Under the pieces are notes generated by a model that did not search any database, had not been told where the DNA came from, and worked only from the letters and a program-made list of their open reading frames with translations. The translations under genes and the position numbers were made by a program. DNA of 8,109 nt from Alphaproteobacteria bacterium (GTDB lineage: Bacteria > Pseudomonadota > Alphaproteobacteria > UBA8366), in the NCBI GenBank assembly GCA_030743445.1, contig JASLSL010000271.1, positions 1-8,109 of the forward strand, given 5' to 3'. Shown here piece by piece: positions 1 to 6,519 of this stretch (position 1 is its first letter; every line of letters starts with the position of its first letter).

Positions 1-1520
1 GTTAGCCGATCCTGCCATGCAGCGATGTTGGCGGCGGTCAGGTCGACCCATCCGTGGTACGCATCGACCGATTTCATCACCGGTCCGCGTAGCAGCCGCT
101 TGCCGTCGGCAAGCAGGATCGGAATGCCGATCGAGATGATCCGCCGTCGCAGATCCGCGTTTGTCAGCACCTCATGTTCGATCGTCCCGGCAAGCGTGTT
201 GGCCGATGCGGCGAGCACGGAATCCATGGTCTTGCCGACGCGTTTCAACAGATAGGTCTCGTACAGCAGCTTGGAGAGCCGCGGCGGGCCGAGGAATTCA
301 AAGGCGACCGCCTCGCCGTGCTCGTCCTCCAATTCCCGCATGCGGTTGAGAACGACCTGGCGCAAATAGCCGGCGCGGTATGTCGGGCCCATTACCGAGC
401 CGTCGAGGGCGGCGATAACGTCGCGTCCGGTATTGCCGCCGACGAGTTCGCGGACCACGTTCTCGGCCACTTCCTCAGGCGTGACGATTCCCATCAGCCC
501 GGGTGCGGTAATCGTGGTGAACTCGGCGCTGGAGAACAGGCCGTTCTCGCCGGTGTCGATATAGACGCCCTCCAGCGCCTCGCCGGTGCTTTTGCCGAAA
601 TCTCCCTCGGCGACCAAATTCGCGTCGTCGTCGACAGAGACCGCCATCTCGCCGGGGCAGTCATACAGCATGACGTCCTGCCCGCCCCGACCGACCGTGC
701 CGTAGCCGATGTCGCGCCAGCCGATAAGCGCTGTCGGCTTGATTTCCTTCACGACCCTCGGGCCGCCGGGGGTTCGCGCCAAGAGAAAGATCAGCAGGCT
801 GTGCGCCCCGGCGAGCGCCGACTTCGACAGCAGCACGCGCGACGGCTTCTCCTCGCCATGGGTGAAGGGAATGTTAAATCCCATGCCGCCGGTGCCGGAG
901 GTTCCGACCTTGATATAGGCCTCCGTCCCGACCCGCCGCATGCCCTCGTAGAGGAGCTGCATGTGGCGAACCAGCTGGGGGACGTAGAGCGAGGCCATAA
1001 GCTCCTCCACCTCGGTCGGCCAGTCGATCTCGTCCGATCCCACCGCCGCCAGGCCGGCCAGCCGCCGGGCCGAGGTGAAGATGTCCTGGTAACTCACCGC
1101 GGTCGCCGTGTTCATGCAGTCGACGATGATCTGTGCCGGCGCGCTGTTCAATTCCGGTGCGGCGCCTTCGATGAGCTGGACCAGGAGCGACGAGTCGACG
1201 ATGCCCTGATCGAGCGGATCGAGAATATCCGCGGTCAACCGACGGCGCTTATCCGTGTCCGCCAGGGCCGCGCCGCGCGCGCCGGCGCCGTCGTCGCGCC
1301 ACTCGGCGCGAAGGAAGACGTCGCCCCAGACCGGCACGATGCGTGTCGTCGACTCATGGAACTCGGCCTCGAGAAGCACAACGGCTTGCCGCGCCTTGGA
1401 TTTATTGCGCGAGGCGACGACCAGTTGAGAAGGCCGATAGGGCAGAAGCAGACGACAGACGGCTATGCCCACCATGCCGCCCCCGCCCAGGACCAGAACG
1501 TTCTTGCCTTCGATCTCCAT
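1..1520 (-). CDS. Large Rossmann-fold NAD(P)-binding protein, function unknown (partial, C-terminus outside window)
   Basis: My reading of the minus strand from the ATG at 1520 stays open for 506 codons to the window edge, so the C-terminus is missing. The start has a good ribosome binding site (GGGGAGAA, 1525-1532). The N-terminus is a beta strand plus glycine-rich turn, NVLVLGGGGMVG (residues 7-18), followed by a helix and a second strand LVVASR (33-38). This is the usual Rossmann dinucleotide-binding start, as in short-chain dehydrogenase, epimerase and saccharopine-dehydrogenase relatives. Later segments look strongly conserved: a glycine-rich stretch with GTSGTGGMGFNIPFTHGEEK (206-225), SKSALAGAHSLL (232-243) and GLMGIVTPEE (341-350). 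I see no signal peptide or membrane segments. The substrate cannot be named. At over 506 residues it is longer than a typical short-chain dehydrogenase, so more domains are likely. It is divergent from the MFS gene. A long plus-strand frame over 174-1544 has the odd composition of an antisense shadow. Confidence 0.85.
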   Translation of the reverse strand, partial: MEIEGKNVLVLGGGGMVGIAVCRLLLPYRPSQLVVASRNKSKARQAVVLLEAEFHESTTRIVPVWGDVFLRAEWRDDGAGARGAALADTDKRRRLTADILDPLDQGIVDSSLLVQLIEGAAPELNSAPAQIIVDCMNTATAVSYQDIFTSARRLAGLAAVGSDEIDWPTEVEELMASLYVPQLVRHMQLLYEGMRRVGTEAYIKVGTSGTGGMGFNIPFTHGEEKPSRVLLSKSALAGAHSLLIFLLARTPGGPRVVKEIKPTALIGWRDIGYGTVGRGGQDVMLYDCPGEMAVSVDDDANLVAEGDFGKSTGEALEGVYIDTGENGLFSSAEFTTITAPGLMGIVTPEEVAENVVRELVGGNTGRDVIAALDGSVMGPTYRAGYLRQVVLNRMRELEDEHGEAVAFEFLGPPRLSKLLYETYLLKRVGKTMDSVLAASANTLAGTIEHEVLTNADLRRRIISIGIPILLADGKRLLRGPVMKSVDAYHGWVDLTAANIAAWQDRL

Positions 1521-1692
1521 CGCGTTCTCCCCGGATGGCGTTAAGGAGCGATGTTAAGAGAAGACGAGATTTGCCGGGTCGTCGCCATGACGCAGCTCAA
1601 TTCGCGGCGCGACCAGGCCGACTAGGCGGCGGCTTGTTGAGGTCCGGGCGGGCTGGCAGTATGGCGCGCCACGCCATCGCCGGAGCCGCGAA

Positions 1693-2895
1693 ATGCCGCT
1701 CACGTCCGCCCGCCTGTCGCTCGTCTTCTCATGCCTCGGGCATTTCTACATCCACATGTTCACCGCGTTCTTCTTCGTCATCGTGTTGACGTTGGAGATC
1801 GAGTGGAACCGGCCCTACGACGAGCTGTTCCCGCTGTGGACGCTGGGATCGGTGCTGCTCGGGGTGTTGGCGATCCCGGCCGGGCGGCTCGGCGACGCGT
1901 GGAGCGTGCGCGGCATGATGACGCTATTTTTCATCGGCATGGGGGCGGCGTCGATCGTCTGCGGGCTGATAGCCGAGCCCATACCCCTGATGCTGGGGCT
2001 CGCCGGGATCGGGGCGTTCGGTGCGATTTATCATCCGATCGGCGTTCCCTGGCTGATCCGGAATACGACCCGCAACACCGGCAAGATTCTGGCGGTCAAC
2101 GGCGTCTTCGGGAGTCTCGGCAATGCCGGGGCGGGGATCGTTGCCGGTCTGCTGATCGACTATCTCAGTTGGCGCGCCGCGTTCATCGTGCCGGGGGTGC
2201 TTTGCCTCGTGACGGGGTTCGCGATGTTTTACTACGTCGCGGCCGGCCGGATCGTCGATGGCGGTGCCGCGGACAACGAGGAGGCCGCGGCGAGCCGGGC
2301 CGATGTCGTGCGCGTCTTCGCGATCATTCTGGTGGCGCTATTCGTCGGCGGCATGATCTACCATTCGACCCAGGGCGCGCTGCCGAAGCTGTTTTCGGTC
2401 CGGCTCGCGGATTTCGTCGGCGAGGGGGCGACGGGTATCGGCGCGCTGGTTTCCATCGTCTACGCGGTCGGCGCGGTGATGCAGTTGGCCGGCGGGTTCC
2501 TCGCCGACCGCTACGCCCTGAAGCCGATCTATATCGTGTCGTGGTTCGCGCAGGTCTTCATGCTGATGGCGATCGCGCTGGCCGCCGGGATCGGCCTCGT
2601 CGGGGCGGCGATCCTGTCGGTAATGGCGAACCACGGCATGCTGCCGGCGGAGAACATGTTGCTCTACCGCTACGCGCCGAAAAAACACCGCGGCCTCGTC
2701 TTCGGGATCAAGTTCGTCATCGCTTTCGGCACCGGGCCGCTCTCCGTCCTTCTCATTTCGTGGGTCTGGGCCGAGGCCGGTGGATTCACATGGTTGTTCG
2801 GCGGTCTCAGCGCGGCGGCGCTGGCGCTCTTTGCGCTGTTGTGGGCGTTGCCGTCGGAACCCAGGAAGGCTCGCGCCGTCGGCGCCGGCGACTAG
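1693..2895 (+). CDS. MFS transporter, Fsr/efflux-like, 12 transmembrane helices
   Basis: The 400-residue product is an inner-membrane major facilitator superfamily permease. About twelve hydrophobic segments can be traced in two sets of six. They are separated by a charged cytoplasmic loop near residues 186-207 (rich in D, E and A). The loop between helices 2 and 3 carries a variant motif A, GRLGDAWSVR (64-73), and the second half has its counterpart GGFLADRY (267-274), as expected from the internal duplication of the family. AIYHPIG (110-116) in helix 4 recalls the HP-containing motif of fosmidomycin-resistance-type (Fsr) and related drug or metabolite exporters. That resemblance is from memory and the substrate is unknown. 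The ATG at 1693 has GGAG (1682-1685) seven bases upstream and no better in-frame start nearby. The gene is divergent from the gene ending at 1520 and convergent with the chemoreceptor gene. Its length is normal for the family. Confidence 0.9.
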   Translation: MPLTSARLSLVFSCLGHFYIHMFTAFFFVIVLTLEIEWNRPYDELFPLWTLGSVLLGVLAIPAGRLGDAWSVRGMMTLFFIGMGAASIVCGLIAEPIPLMLGLAGIGAFGAIYHPIGVPWLIRNTTRNTGKILAVNGVFGSLGNAGAGIVAGLLIDYLSWRAAFIVPGVLCLVTGFAMFYYVAAGRIVDGGAADNEEAAASRADVVRVFAIILVALFVGGMIYHSTQGALPKLFSVRLADFVGEGATGIGALVSIVYAVGAVMQLAGGFLADRYALKPIYIVSWFAQVFMLMAIALAAGIGLVGAAILSVMANHGMLPAENMLLYRYAPKKHRGLVFGIKFVIAFGTGPLSVLLISWVWAEAGGFTWLFGGLSAAALALFALLWALPSEPRKARAVGAGD

Positions 2896-2896
2896 A

Positions 2897-2918
2897 GCGG
2901 AACCGTTCCAGGTTCCGC
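2897..2918. repeat. Perfect inverted repeat directly after the MFS stop codon
   Basis: GCGGAACC (2897-2904), a six-base loop and GGTTCCGC (2911-2918) form a perfect 8-bp stem starting two bases past the MFS stop. No T run follows, so it is a weak terminator by itself. It could protect the 3' end of the mRNA or be a copy of a dispersed intergenic palindrome. Confidence 0.6.
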
Positions 2919-2934
2919 CGGCGCGCAAGCGAAA

Positions 2935-2959
2935 GGCCCGGCGCATGAAGCGCCGGGCC
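2935..2959. terminator. Probable bidirectional intrinsic terminator between convergent genes
   Basis: GGCCCGGCGC (2935-2944), loop ATGAA and GCGCCGGGCC (2950-2959) form a perfect 10-bp, very GC-rich stem. It lies between the MFS stop (2895) and the chemoreceptor stop (2988). On the minus strand the stem is followed by TTTC. On the plus strand only a short TTT occurs about seven bases later. The T tracts are poor, but position and stem strength fit transcription ending from both sides. Confidence 0.7.
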
Positions 2960-2987
2960 CTCGTCGTTTGGTCGCCTGAACCTTCGC

Positions 2988-4607
2988 TTAGTCGGCCAGG
3001 AAGCCCTCGACTTCCTGCTTCAATGTCTCCGACTGCTTCGAGAGCTCGCCGGCCGCTTCCAGCAACTGGCCGGCCGACTGTCCGGTCTCGTCCGCCGCCT
3101 TCTGCACGTCACCGATATTCGACGACACTTCCTGCGTCCCGGTCGAGGCCTGCTGCACGTTGCGGGCGATCTCCTGGGTCGCGGCCGACTGTTCCTCGAC
3201 GGCCGAGGCGATGGTCGAGGCGATCCCGTTGATCTTGTCGATGGTCTCGCCGATGCCCTTGATCGCCGACACCGCCTCCTGGGTGGCGCCCTGGATCGAG
3301 GTGATCTGCGAACCGATCTCTTCGGTCGCCTTGGCGGTCTGGCCGGCCAGGCTCTTGACCTCGGAGGCCACGACCGCGAAGCCCTTGCCGGCGTCGCCGG
3401 CGCGGGCCGCCTCGATCGTGGCGTTGAGGGCCAAGAGGTTGGTCTGGCTGGCGATGTCGTTAATCAGGTCGACGACCTCGCCGATTTTGCTCGACGCGGT
3501 GGCCAGCCCTTCGACCGCCTCGTTGGTCTTTTGCGCCTCCTGCACCGCCGACTGCGCGATGGTCGAGGACTCGGTGACCTGACGGCCGACCTCTTCCAGC
3601 GAGCTGGCGAGCTCTTCGGCCGCCGACGCGATGGTCTGGACGTTGGTCGAGGCCTGCTCGGAGGCCGCGGCGACCGCCGATGACTGCTTGGAGGTCTGCT
3701 CGGCCGTCGCCGACATGCTCTCGGCCGTGTTCTGCAGTTCGGCCGCGGCCGAGGCGACGATGTCGGTCACCTCCGAAACATTGCTCGCCATCGTGACCTG
3801 CGCGGTGACGACGCTCCAGGCCAGCATCGGGCCCATGTAGTAGCCGCCCTCGTCGACGATCGCCGAGACGTCGAGCGCCAAGGTCTCGTCGCCGAGCTTG
3901 ATCTTGGCCTTGTGCGGCATGTTGTTCGGGTCGCCGAGCATATGGCGCTGCATCTCCGGTTCCTTGTGGAAGACGTCGATGCATTGGCCGACGATGTTAT
4001 CGGGCGTCACACCCGACGGCAGCAAGTGCTGCACCGCCTTGAGCGTCTCGAGCGTCGTGTCATTGGCGTAGTTGATCTCGAAGGTCTTGGGATCCGCCGT
4101 CATGACGTTGATCGGCATCTTGTCGATCATGCGCTGCAGCCGCTCGCGCTGGGTCACGATGTTCCAGCTGAGGACGATGCCAGTGTATTGATCGCCGTCG
4201 TAGAGCGCCGCCATGTCGAGCTCGAGAATGTCGTCGGCGAGGCGGATCGTCGTTTTGTACGGCATGTTCCGCGGGTCCGCGAGCATCTTGCGCTGATGCG
4301 AGGGGTCCTTGTGGAAGATGTCGATGCACTGGCCGACGATGGTGTCGCCGTTTACACCCGGCGGCAGAAGGTCGACCAATAAGTTCAAGGTGTCCTTGGT
4401 CGTCTGGTTGACCCAGGTAATCTCGAAGGTTTCCGGGTCGCAGACCATGACGTTGGCCGGCAGGTTGTCCAGCATTTGGACGAAGAAATCGGCTGTGAAA
4501 CCGCTCTGGCTGGAGTCCTCGACCGGCTCGGGGGCGGGCGGAGGCGGAGGAAACTCGTCCTCGGCGTAGTGATCCTCCTCCACGTTTTTCTTTAATAGGC
4601 TAACCAT
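2988..4607 (-). CDS. Soluble methyl-accepting chemotaxis protein with two tandem PAS domains
   Basis: This 539-residue chemoreceptor should pass a sensed signal to the CheA/CheW complex and so affect flagellar rotation. Domains in order: a charged start with a proline-rich linker (FPPPPPAPEP, 19-28); PAS 1 (about 41-153); PAS 2 (about 156-269); then an alanine/serine/glutamate-rich coiled coil with the MCP signalling hairpin (about 270-539). The tip carries the near-invariant QTNLLALNATIEAARAG (388-404) followed by GKGFAVVASEV (407-417). I see no transmembrane helix or signal peptide, so the receptor is cytoplasmic. The C-terminus ends EGFLAD, with no NWETF-type pentapeptide for CheR binding. 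The PAS domains are duplicates sharing IVGQCID(I/V)FHK. The start at 4607 was chosen because AGGAG sits eight bases upstream; a longer frame from a TTG at 4625 would run through that site. The gene is monocistronic, between a hairpin terminator and a divergent control region. The ligand is unknown. Confidence 0.93.
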   Translation of the reverse strand: MVSLLKKNVEEDHYAEDEFPPPPPAPEPVEDSSQSGFTADFFVQMLDNLPANVMVCDPETFEITWVNQTTKDTLNLLVDLLPPGVNGDTIVGQCIDIFHKDPSHQRKMLADPRNMPYKTTIRLADDILELDMAALYDGDQYTGIVLSWNIVTQRERLQRMIDKMPINVMTADPKTFEINYANDTTLETLKAVQHLLPSGVTPDNIVGQCIDVFHKEPEMQRHMLGDPNNMPHKAKIKLGDETLALDVSAIVDEGGYYMGPMLAWSVVTAQVTMASNVSEVTDIVASAAAELQNTAESMSATAEQTSKQSSAVAAASEQASTNVQTIASAAEELASSLEEVGRQVTESSTIAQSAVQEAQKTNEAVEGLATASSKIGEVVDLINDIASQTNLLALNATIEAARAGDAGKGFAVVASEVKSLAGQTAKATEEIGSQITSIQGATQEAVSAIKGIGETIDKINGIASTIASAVEEQSAATQEIARNVQQASTGTQEVSSNIGDVQKAADETGQSAGQLLEAAGELSKQSETLKQEVEGFLAD

Positions 4608-4615
4608 TCCATGCA

Positions 4616-4622
4616 CTCCTTC
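4616..4622 (-). promoter_or_regulatory. Ribosome binding site that fixes the chemoreceptor start
   Basis: On the minus strand GAAGGAG is followed by eight bases and then ATG at 4607. The upstream in-frame TTG (4625) would place this site inside the coding region, and the nearer ATG at 4612 is out of frame. Confidence 0.75.
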
Positions 4623-4653
4623 CAAAGGCGCGTTTGCGTGCCGCTTTCGCGAT

Positions 4654-4673
4654 GTCCCGCGACGTGGCGGGAC
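4654..4673. repeat. Inverted repeat upstream of the chemoreceptor gene
   Basis: GTCCCGC (4654-4660), a six-base spacer and GCGGGAC (4667-4673) form a perfect 7-bp dyad 47 bp upstream of the chemoreceptor start. A partial copy of one arm, TGTCCCACG, follows at about 4682-4690. It could be an operator or a hairpin in the chemoreceptor mRNA leader. No T run follows on the minus strand, so it does not look like a terminator. Confidence 0.5.
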
Positions 4674-4770
4674 GAAATCCTTGTCCCACGAGCCATCGTC
4701 GATTTCGGGTGACGTCAGGCTCGAGCCGCTCAGAACGGCGAAACGTGATGGTAAATTTTGGCGAAAAGAT

Positions 4771-4786
4771 TTAAGGACCGGTTAAC
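4771..4786. promoter_or_regulatory. Candidate CtrA binding site, TTAA-N7-TTAAC
   Basis: TTAAGGACCGGTTAAC matches the full CtrA box known from Caulobacter and other Alphaproteobacteria (TTAA, seven bases, TTAA, with the extra C). It lies in the divergent control region, 107 bp before the carbonic anhydrase start and 163 bp before the chemoreceptor start. CtrA often controls motility and chemotaxis genes in this class, which makes the chemoreceptor a sensible target. The match is seen directly; its use by CtrA is inference. Confidence 0.45.
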
Positions 4787-4830
4787 GAAACCAATTTTTT
4801 TCGCGCCGGGACCGGTAAACGCGGCTAATT

Positions 4831-4846
4831 TCGGCCGGCCGGCCGA
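4831..4846. repeat. Perfect 16-bp GC palindrome before the carbonic anhydrase gene
   Basis: TCGGCCGGCCGGCCGA equals its own reverse complement. It is a run of three GGCC units between TC and GA, 46 bp upstream of the carbonic anhydrase start. It could be an operator, or a hairpin part if transcribed. GC-rich simple sequence can also arise by chance in such a genome. Confidence 0.5.
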
Positions 4847-4851
4847 TCCGG

Positions 4852-4867
4852 GCGTTAAGGTTAACGC
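4852..4867. promoter_or_regulatory. Perfect dyad GCGTTAA-GG-TTAACGC, possible operator
   Basis: Arms of 7 bp (4852-4858 and 4861-4867) flank a two-base centre and end 25 bp before the carbonic anhydrase start codon. Such a position would suit a repressor acting on this gene. Its GGTTAACG half also occurs at 4780-4787 and, with one change, at 4814-4821. The binding protein is unknown. Confidence 0.45.
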
Positions 4868-4878
4868 GGCCGACACCA

Positions 4879-4883
4879 GGGAG
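4879..4883 (+). promoter_or_regulatory. Ribosome binding site that fixes the carbonic anhydrase start
   Basis: GGGAG lies nine bases before the ATG at 4893. This favours 4893 over the second ATG at 4899, and over an upstream TTG at 4758 that would add 45 residues unlike any gamma carbonic anhydrase. Confidence 0.7.
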
Positions 4884-4892
4884 AACGACGCA

Positions 4893-5423
4893 ATGGCGAT
4901 GCTGATCGAATTCGAAGGAAAGACCCCACAGGTGCACGAGTCCGTCTTTTTGGCGTCGACGGCGGTGCTGATCGGCGATGTCGTGGTCGAAGAGGAAGCC
5001 AGCATCTGGTTCGGCGTCGTGCTCAGAGGCGACCAGAGCTTCATCCGCGTCGGGCCCGCAACCAACATCCAGGACAACACGGTGATCCACTCCGACACCG
5101 AGGCCGGCACCATCCTCGGCGAGCGGGTGACCATCGGTCACGGTGCGGTTTTGCACGACACCGTGGTCGGGGACGGCTCGATGGTCGGCATGAAGGCGAC
5201 CCTGCTGCACGGCTCGGTGATCGGTGCCGGATCGTTGGTCGGGGCCGGTAGCGTGGTGCGCGAGGGTTTCGAGGCGCCGGACGGCATGATCGTCGCCGGC
5301 GTGCCGGCGAAGGTGTTGAAGCCGGTCGAAGGCAACGCCGCGGATTGGTTGGCCACGGCGCCGGACGACTACCTCGACCTCAAGCAGCGCTACGCCAAGA
5401 CCGCCCGTCTCGTGGAGAGTTGA
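4893..5423 (+). CDS. Gamma-class carbonic anhydrase family protein (left-handed beta-helix)
   Basis: The 176-residue product matches the usual length of the short YrdA/PaaY/CaiE group of gamma carbonic anhydrase homologues. Its sequence is a run of imperfect hexapeptide repeats (for example VLIGDVVVEEEASI, TIGHGAVLHDTVVGDGSMVG) that fold into a left-handed beta-helix, normally a trimer with a metal at each subunit interface. The three metal ligands are present with family spacing: H66, H83 and H88 (IHSD, IGHGAVLHD). R45, D47 and Q60 match the conserved Arg, Asp and Gln of Cam from Methanosarcina. A C-terminal helix (about 148-172) follows GVPAKVLKPV. The likely activity is reversible CO2 hydration in the cytoplasm, though many short members lack measured activity and may be metal-dependent acyltransferases or thioesterases. 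The start is set by the site at 4879-4883. The gene is divergent from the chemoreceptor and ends 10 bp from nadA. Confidence 0.9.
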   Translation: MAMLIEFEGKTPQVHESVFLASTAVLIGDVVVEEEASIWFGVVLRGDQSFIRVGPATNIQDNTVIHSDTEAGTILGERVTIGHGAVLHDTVVGDGSMVGMKATLLHGSVIGAGSLVGAGSVVREGFEAPDGMIVAGVPAKVLKPVEGNAADWLATAPDDYLDLKQRYAKTARLVES

Positions 5424-5433
5424 GCGCCGCCGG

Positions 5434-6441
5434 TCAACTCATCTCCAGCATGCGTTCGACGGACCGGCGCGCGCGCTCGGCGATCGCCGGATCGATTTCG
5501 ACGGGCGGGCCCATCGTCTCCAGCGATTGCAGGATTTTCGGTAGGGTAATCCGCTTCATGTGCGGGCAGAAGTTGCAAGGCCGGATGAACTCGACCTCCG
5601 GCAGCTCGACGGCGACGTTGTCGCTCATCGAGCACTCGGTCACCATCAGCACGCGGCCAGGGCGCTCGGTCTCGACATAAGCTATCATGCCGGCGGTCGA
5701 GCCGACGAAGTCGGCCGTGTCCAGGACGTCCGGCGGGCATTCGGGGTGGGCGATCACCACCAAATTCTCGAAATTGGCCCGGTAGTCCTGGATTTCAGCG
5801 GCGGTGAAGCGCTCGTGGACCTCGCAGTGACCGTGCCAGGCGATGATCTCGACCTTGTCGGTCTGGCTCTGGACATAGCGGGCGAGATATTCGTCGGGCA
5901 GGAAGATCACGCGATCCGTGGCCAACCGCTCGACGATCTCGACCGCGTTGCCCGAGGTGCAGCAGACGTCGGTTTCCGCCTTCACCTCGGCCGAGGTGTT
6001 GACGTAGCTCACCACCGGGACGCCCGGATATTTCTCGCGCAGCAGGCGGACGTCGGCGCCGGTGATCGATTCGGCGAGCGAGCAGCCGGCCTCGAGATCG
6101 GGGATCAGCACCGTTTTTTCGGGATTCAACAGCTTCGCGGTTTCCGCCATGAAGTGCACCCCGGCCAGCACGATGACATCCGCGTCGGTCTTCTGCGCCT
6201 CGCGTGCGAGCGCCAGGGAATCGCCGACCACGTCGGAGACGCAGTGAAAGATCTCCGGCGTCATGTAGTTGTGGGCGAGCAGAATGGCGTTGCGGCCCTT
6301 CTTGAGGTCGTTGATCGCGTCCACATAGGGAGCGTGGAACGGCCATTCGATCTCGGGGATCACCCGGCTGACGCGCTGGTATAACGGAGCGGTGCGCTCG
6401 GCGATTTCGGCGTTGTAATCAAGAGCGGTGGCGGTGCCCAT
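5434..6441 (-). CDS. nadA: Quinolinate synthase NadA
   Basis: NadA is a cytoplasmic [4Fe-4S] enzyme that condenses iminoaspartate (from NadB or aspartate dehydrogenase) with dihydroxyacetone phosphate to give quinolinate, the precursor used by NadC in de novo NAD synthesis. The 335 residues fit the shorter NadA group. Signature segments include AILLAHNYMTPEI (51-63), LAGVHFMAETAKLLNP (91-106), YVNTSAEVKAETDVCCTSGNA (starting at 145), AWHGHCEVHERF (200-211) and FVGSTAGM (244-251). The probable cluster cysteines are those in EAGCS (119), HPECP (234) and CNFCPHMK (292), numbered to within one residue. The start at 6441 was chosen because GGAGG lies nine bases upstream. The in-frame ATG at 6450 directly abuts that site and is not usable. 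nadB and nadC do not flank it. Two operator-like dyads upstream point to control by NadQ. Confidence 0.97.
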   Translation of the reverse strand: MGTATALDYNAEIAERTAPLYQRVSRVIPEIEWPFHAPYVDAINDLKKGRNAILLAHNYMTPEIFHCVSDVVGDSLALAREAQKTDADVIVLAGVHFMAETAKLLNPEKTVLIPDLEAGCSLAESITGADVRLLREKYPGVPVVSYVNTSAEVKAETDVCCTSGNAVEIVERLATDRVIFLPDEYLARYVQSQTDKVEIIAWHGHCEVHERFTAAEIQDYRANFENLVVIAHPECPPDVLDTADFVGSTAGMIAYVETERPGRVLMVTECSMSDNVAVELPEVEFIRPCNFCPHMKRITLPKILQSLETMGPPVEIDPAIAERARRSVERMLEMS

Positions 6442-6450
6442 GACACGCAT

Positions 6451-6455
6451 CCTCC
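6451..6455 (-). promoter_or_regulatory. Ribosome binding site that fixes the nadA start
   Basis: GGAGG on the minus strand touches the first in-frame ATG (6450) but stands nine bases from the second (6441). The protein therefore most likely starts MGTATALDY and not three residues earlier. Confidence 0.8.
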
Positions 6456-6495
6456 AATCGGACGGTTTCGGTCAGTAGGGTAAAAACCACTATTA

Positions 6496-6512
6496 ATACT
6501 CGAAGAGAGTAT
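6496..6512. promoter_or_regulatory. Probable NadQ operator, proximal copy
   Basis: ATACTC (6496-6501), five bases and GAGTAT (6507-6512) form a perfect dyad, centred 63 bp upstream of the nadA start. It shares its half-site sequence and 5-bp spacer with the second dyad 27 bp away. NadQ is the obvious candidate because its gene lies just upstream. The protein-site pairing is inference. Confidence 0.7.
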
Positions 6513-6519
6513 ATTAAAA

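Noticed and set aside
174..1544. Long plus-strand open frame of 456 codons
   Set aside because: It is antisense to the intact Rossmann-protein frame, starts without a ribosome binding site, and has the histidine/arginine/aspartate-rich look of a complement translation with no recognisable domain.
1541..1557. TTAA pair upstream of the Rossmann gene as a CtrA box
   Set aside because: The two TTAA units are nine bases apart instead of seven, and the trailing C is missing.
1587..1625. Short plus-strand frame (ATG to TAG, 12 codons) in the divergent gap as a leader peptide
   Set aside because: It has no ribosome binding site, no run of regulatory codons and no attenuator hairpin after it.
1731..2948. 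Second long plus-strand frame over the MFS gene
   Set aside because: Its arginine-rich, low-hydrophobicity product is a frame-shifted shadow of the transporter, whose 12 helices are clear in the other frame.
4780..4801. GGTT-AACGA-AACC followed by seven T as an intrinsic terminator or attenuator
   Set aside because: The stem is only 4 bp, too weak for termination, and the sequence is better explained by the overlapping TTAA-N7-TTAAC box.
5560..6384. Plus-strand open frame of 274 codons over nadA
   Set aside because: It is the complement of nadA, an unmistakable gene, and shows typical shadow composition.
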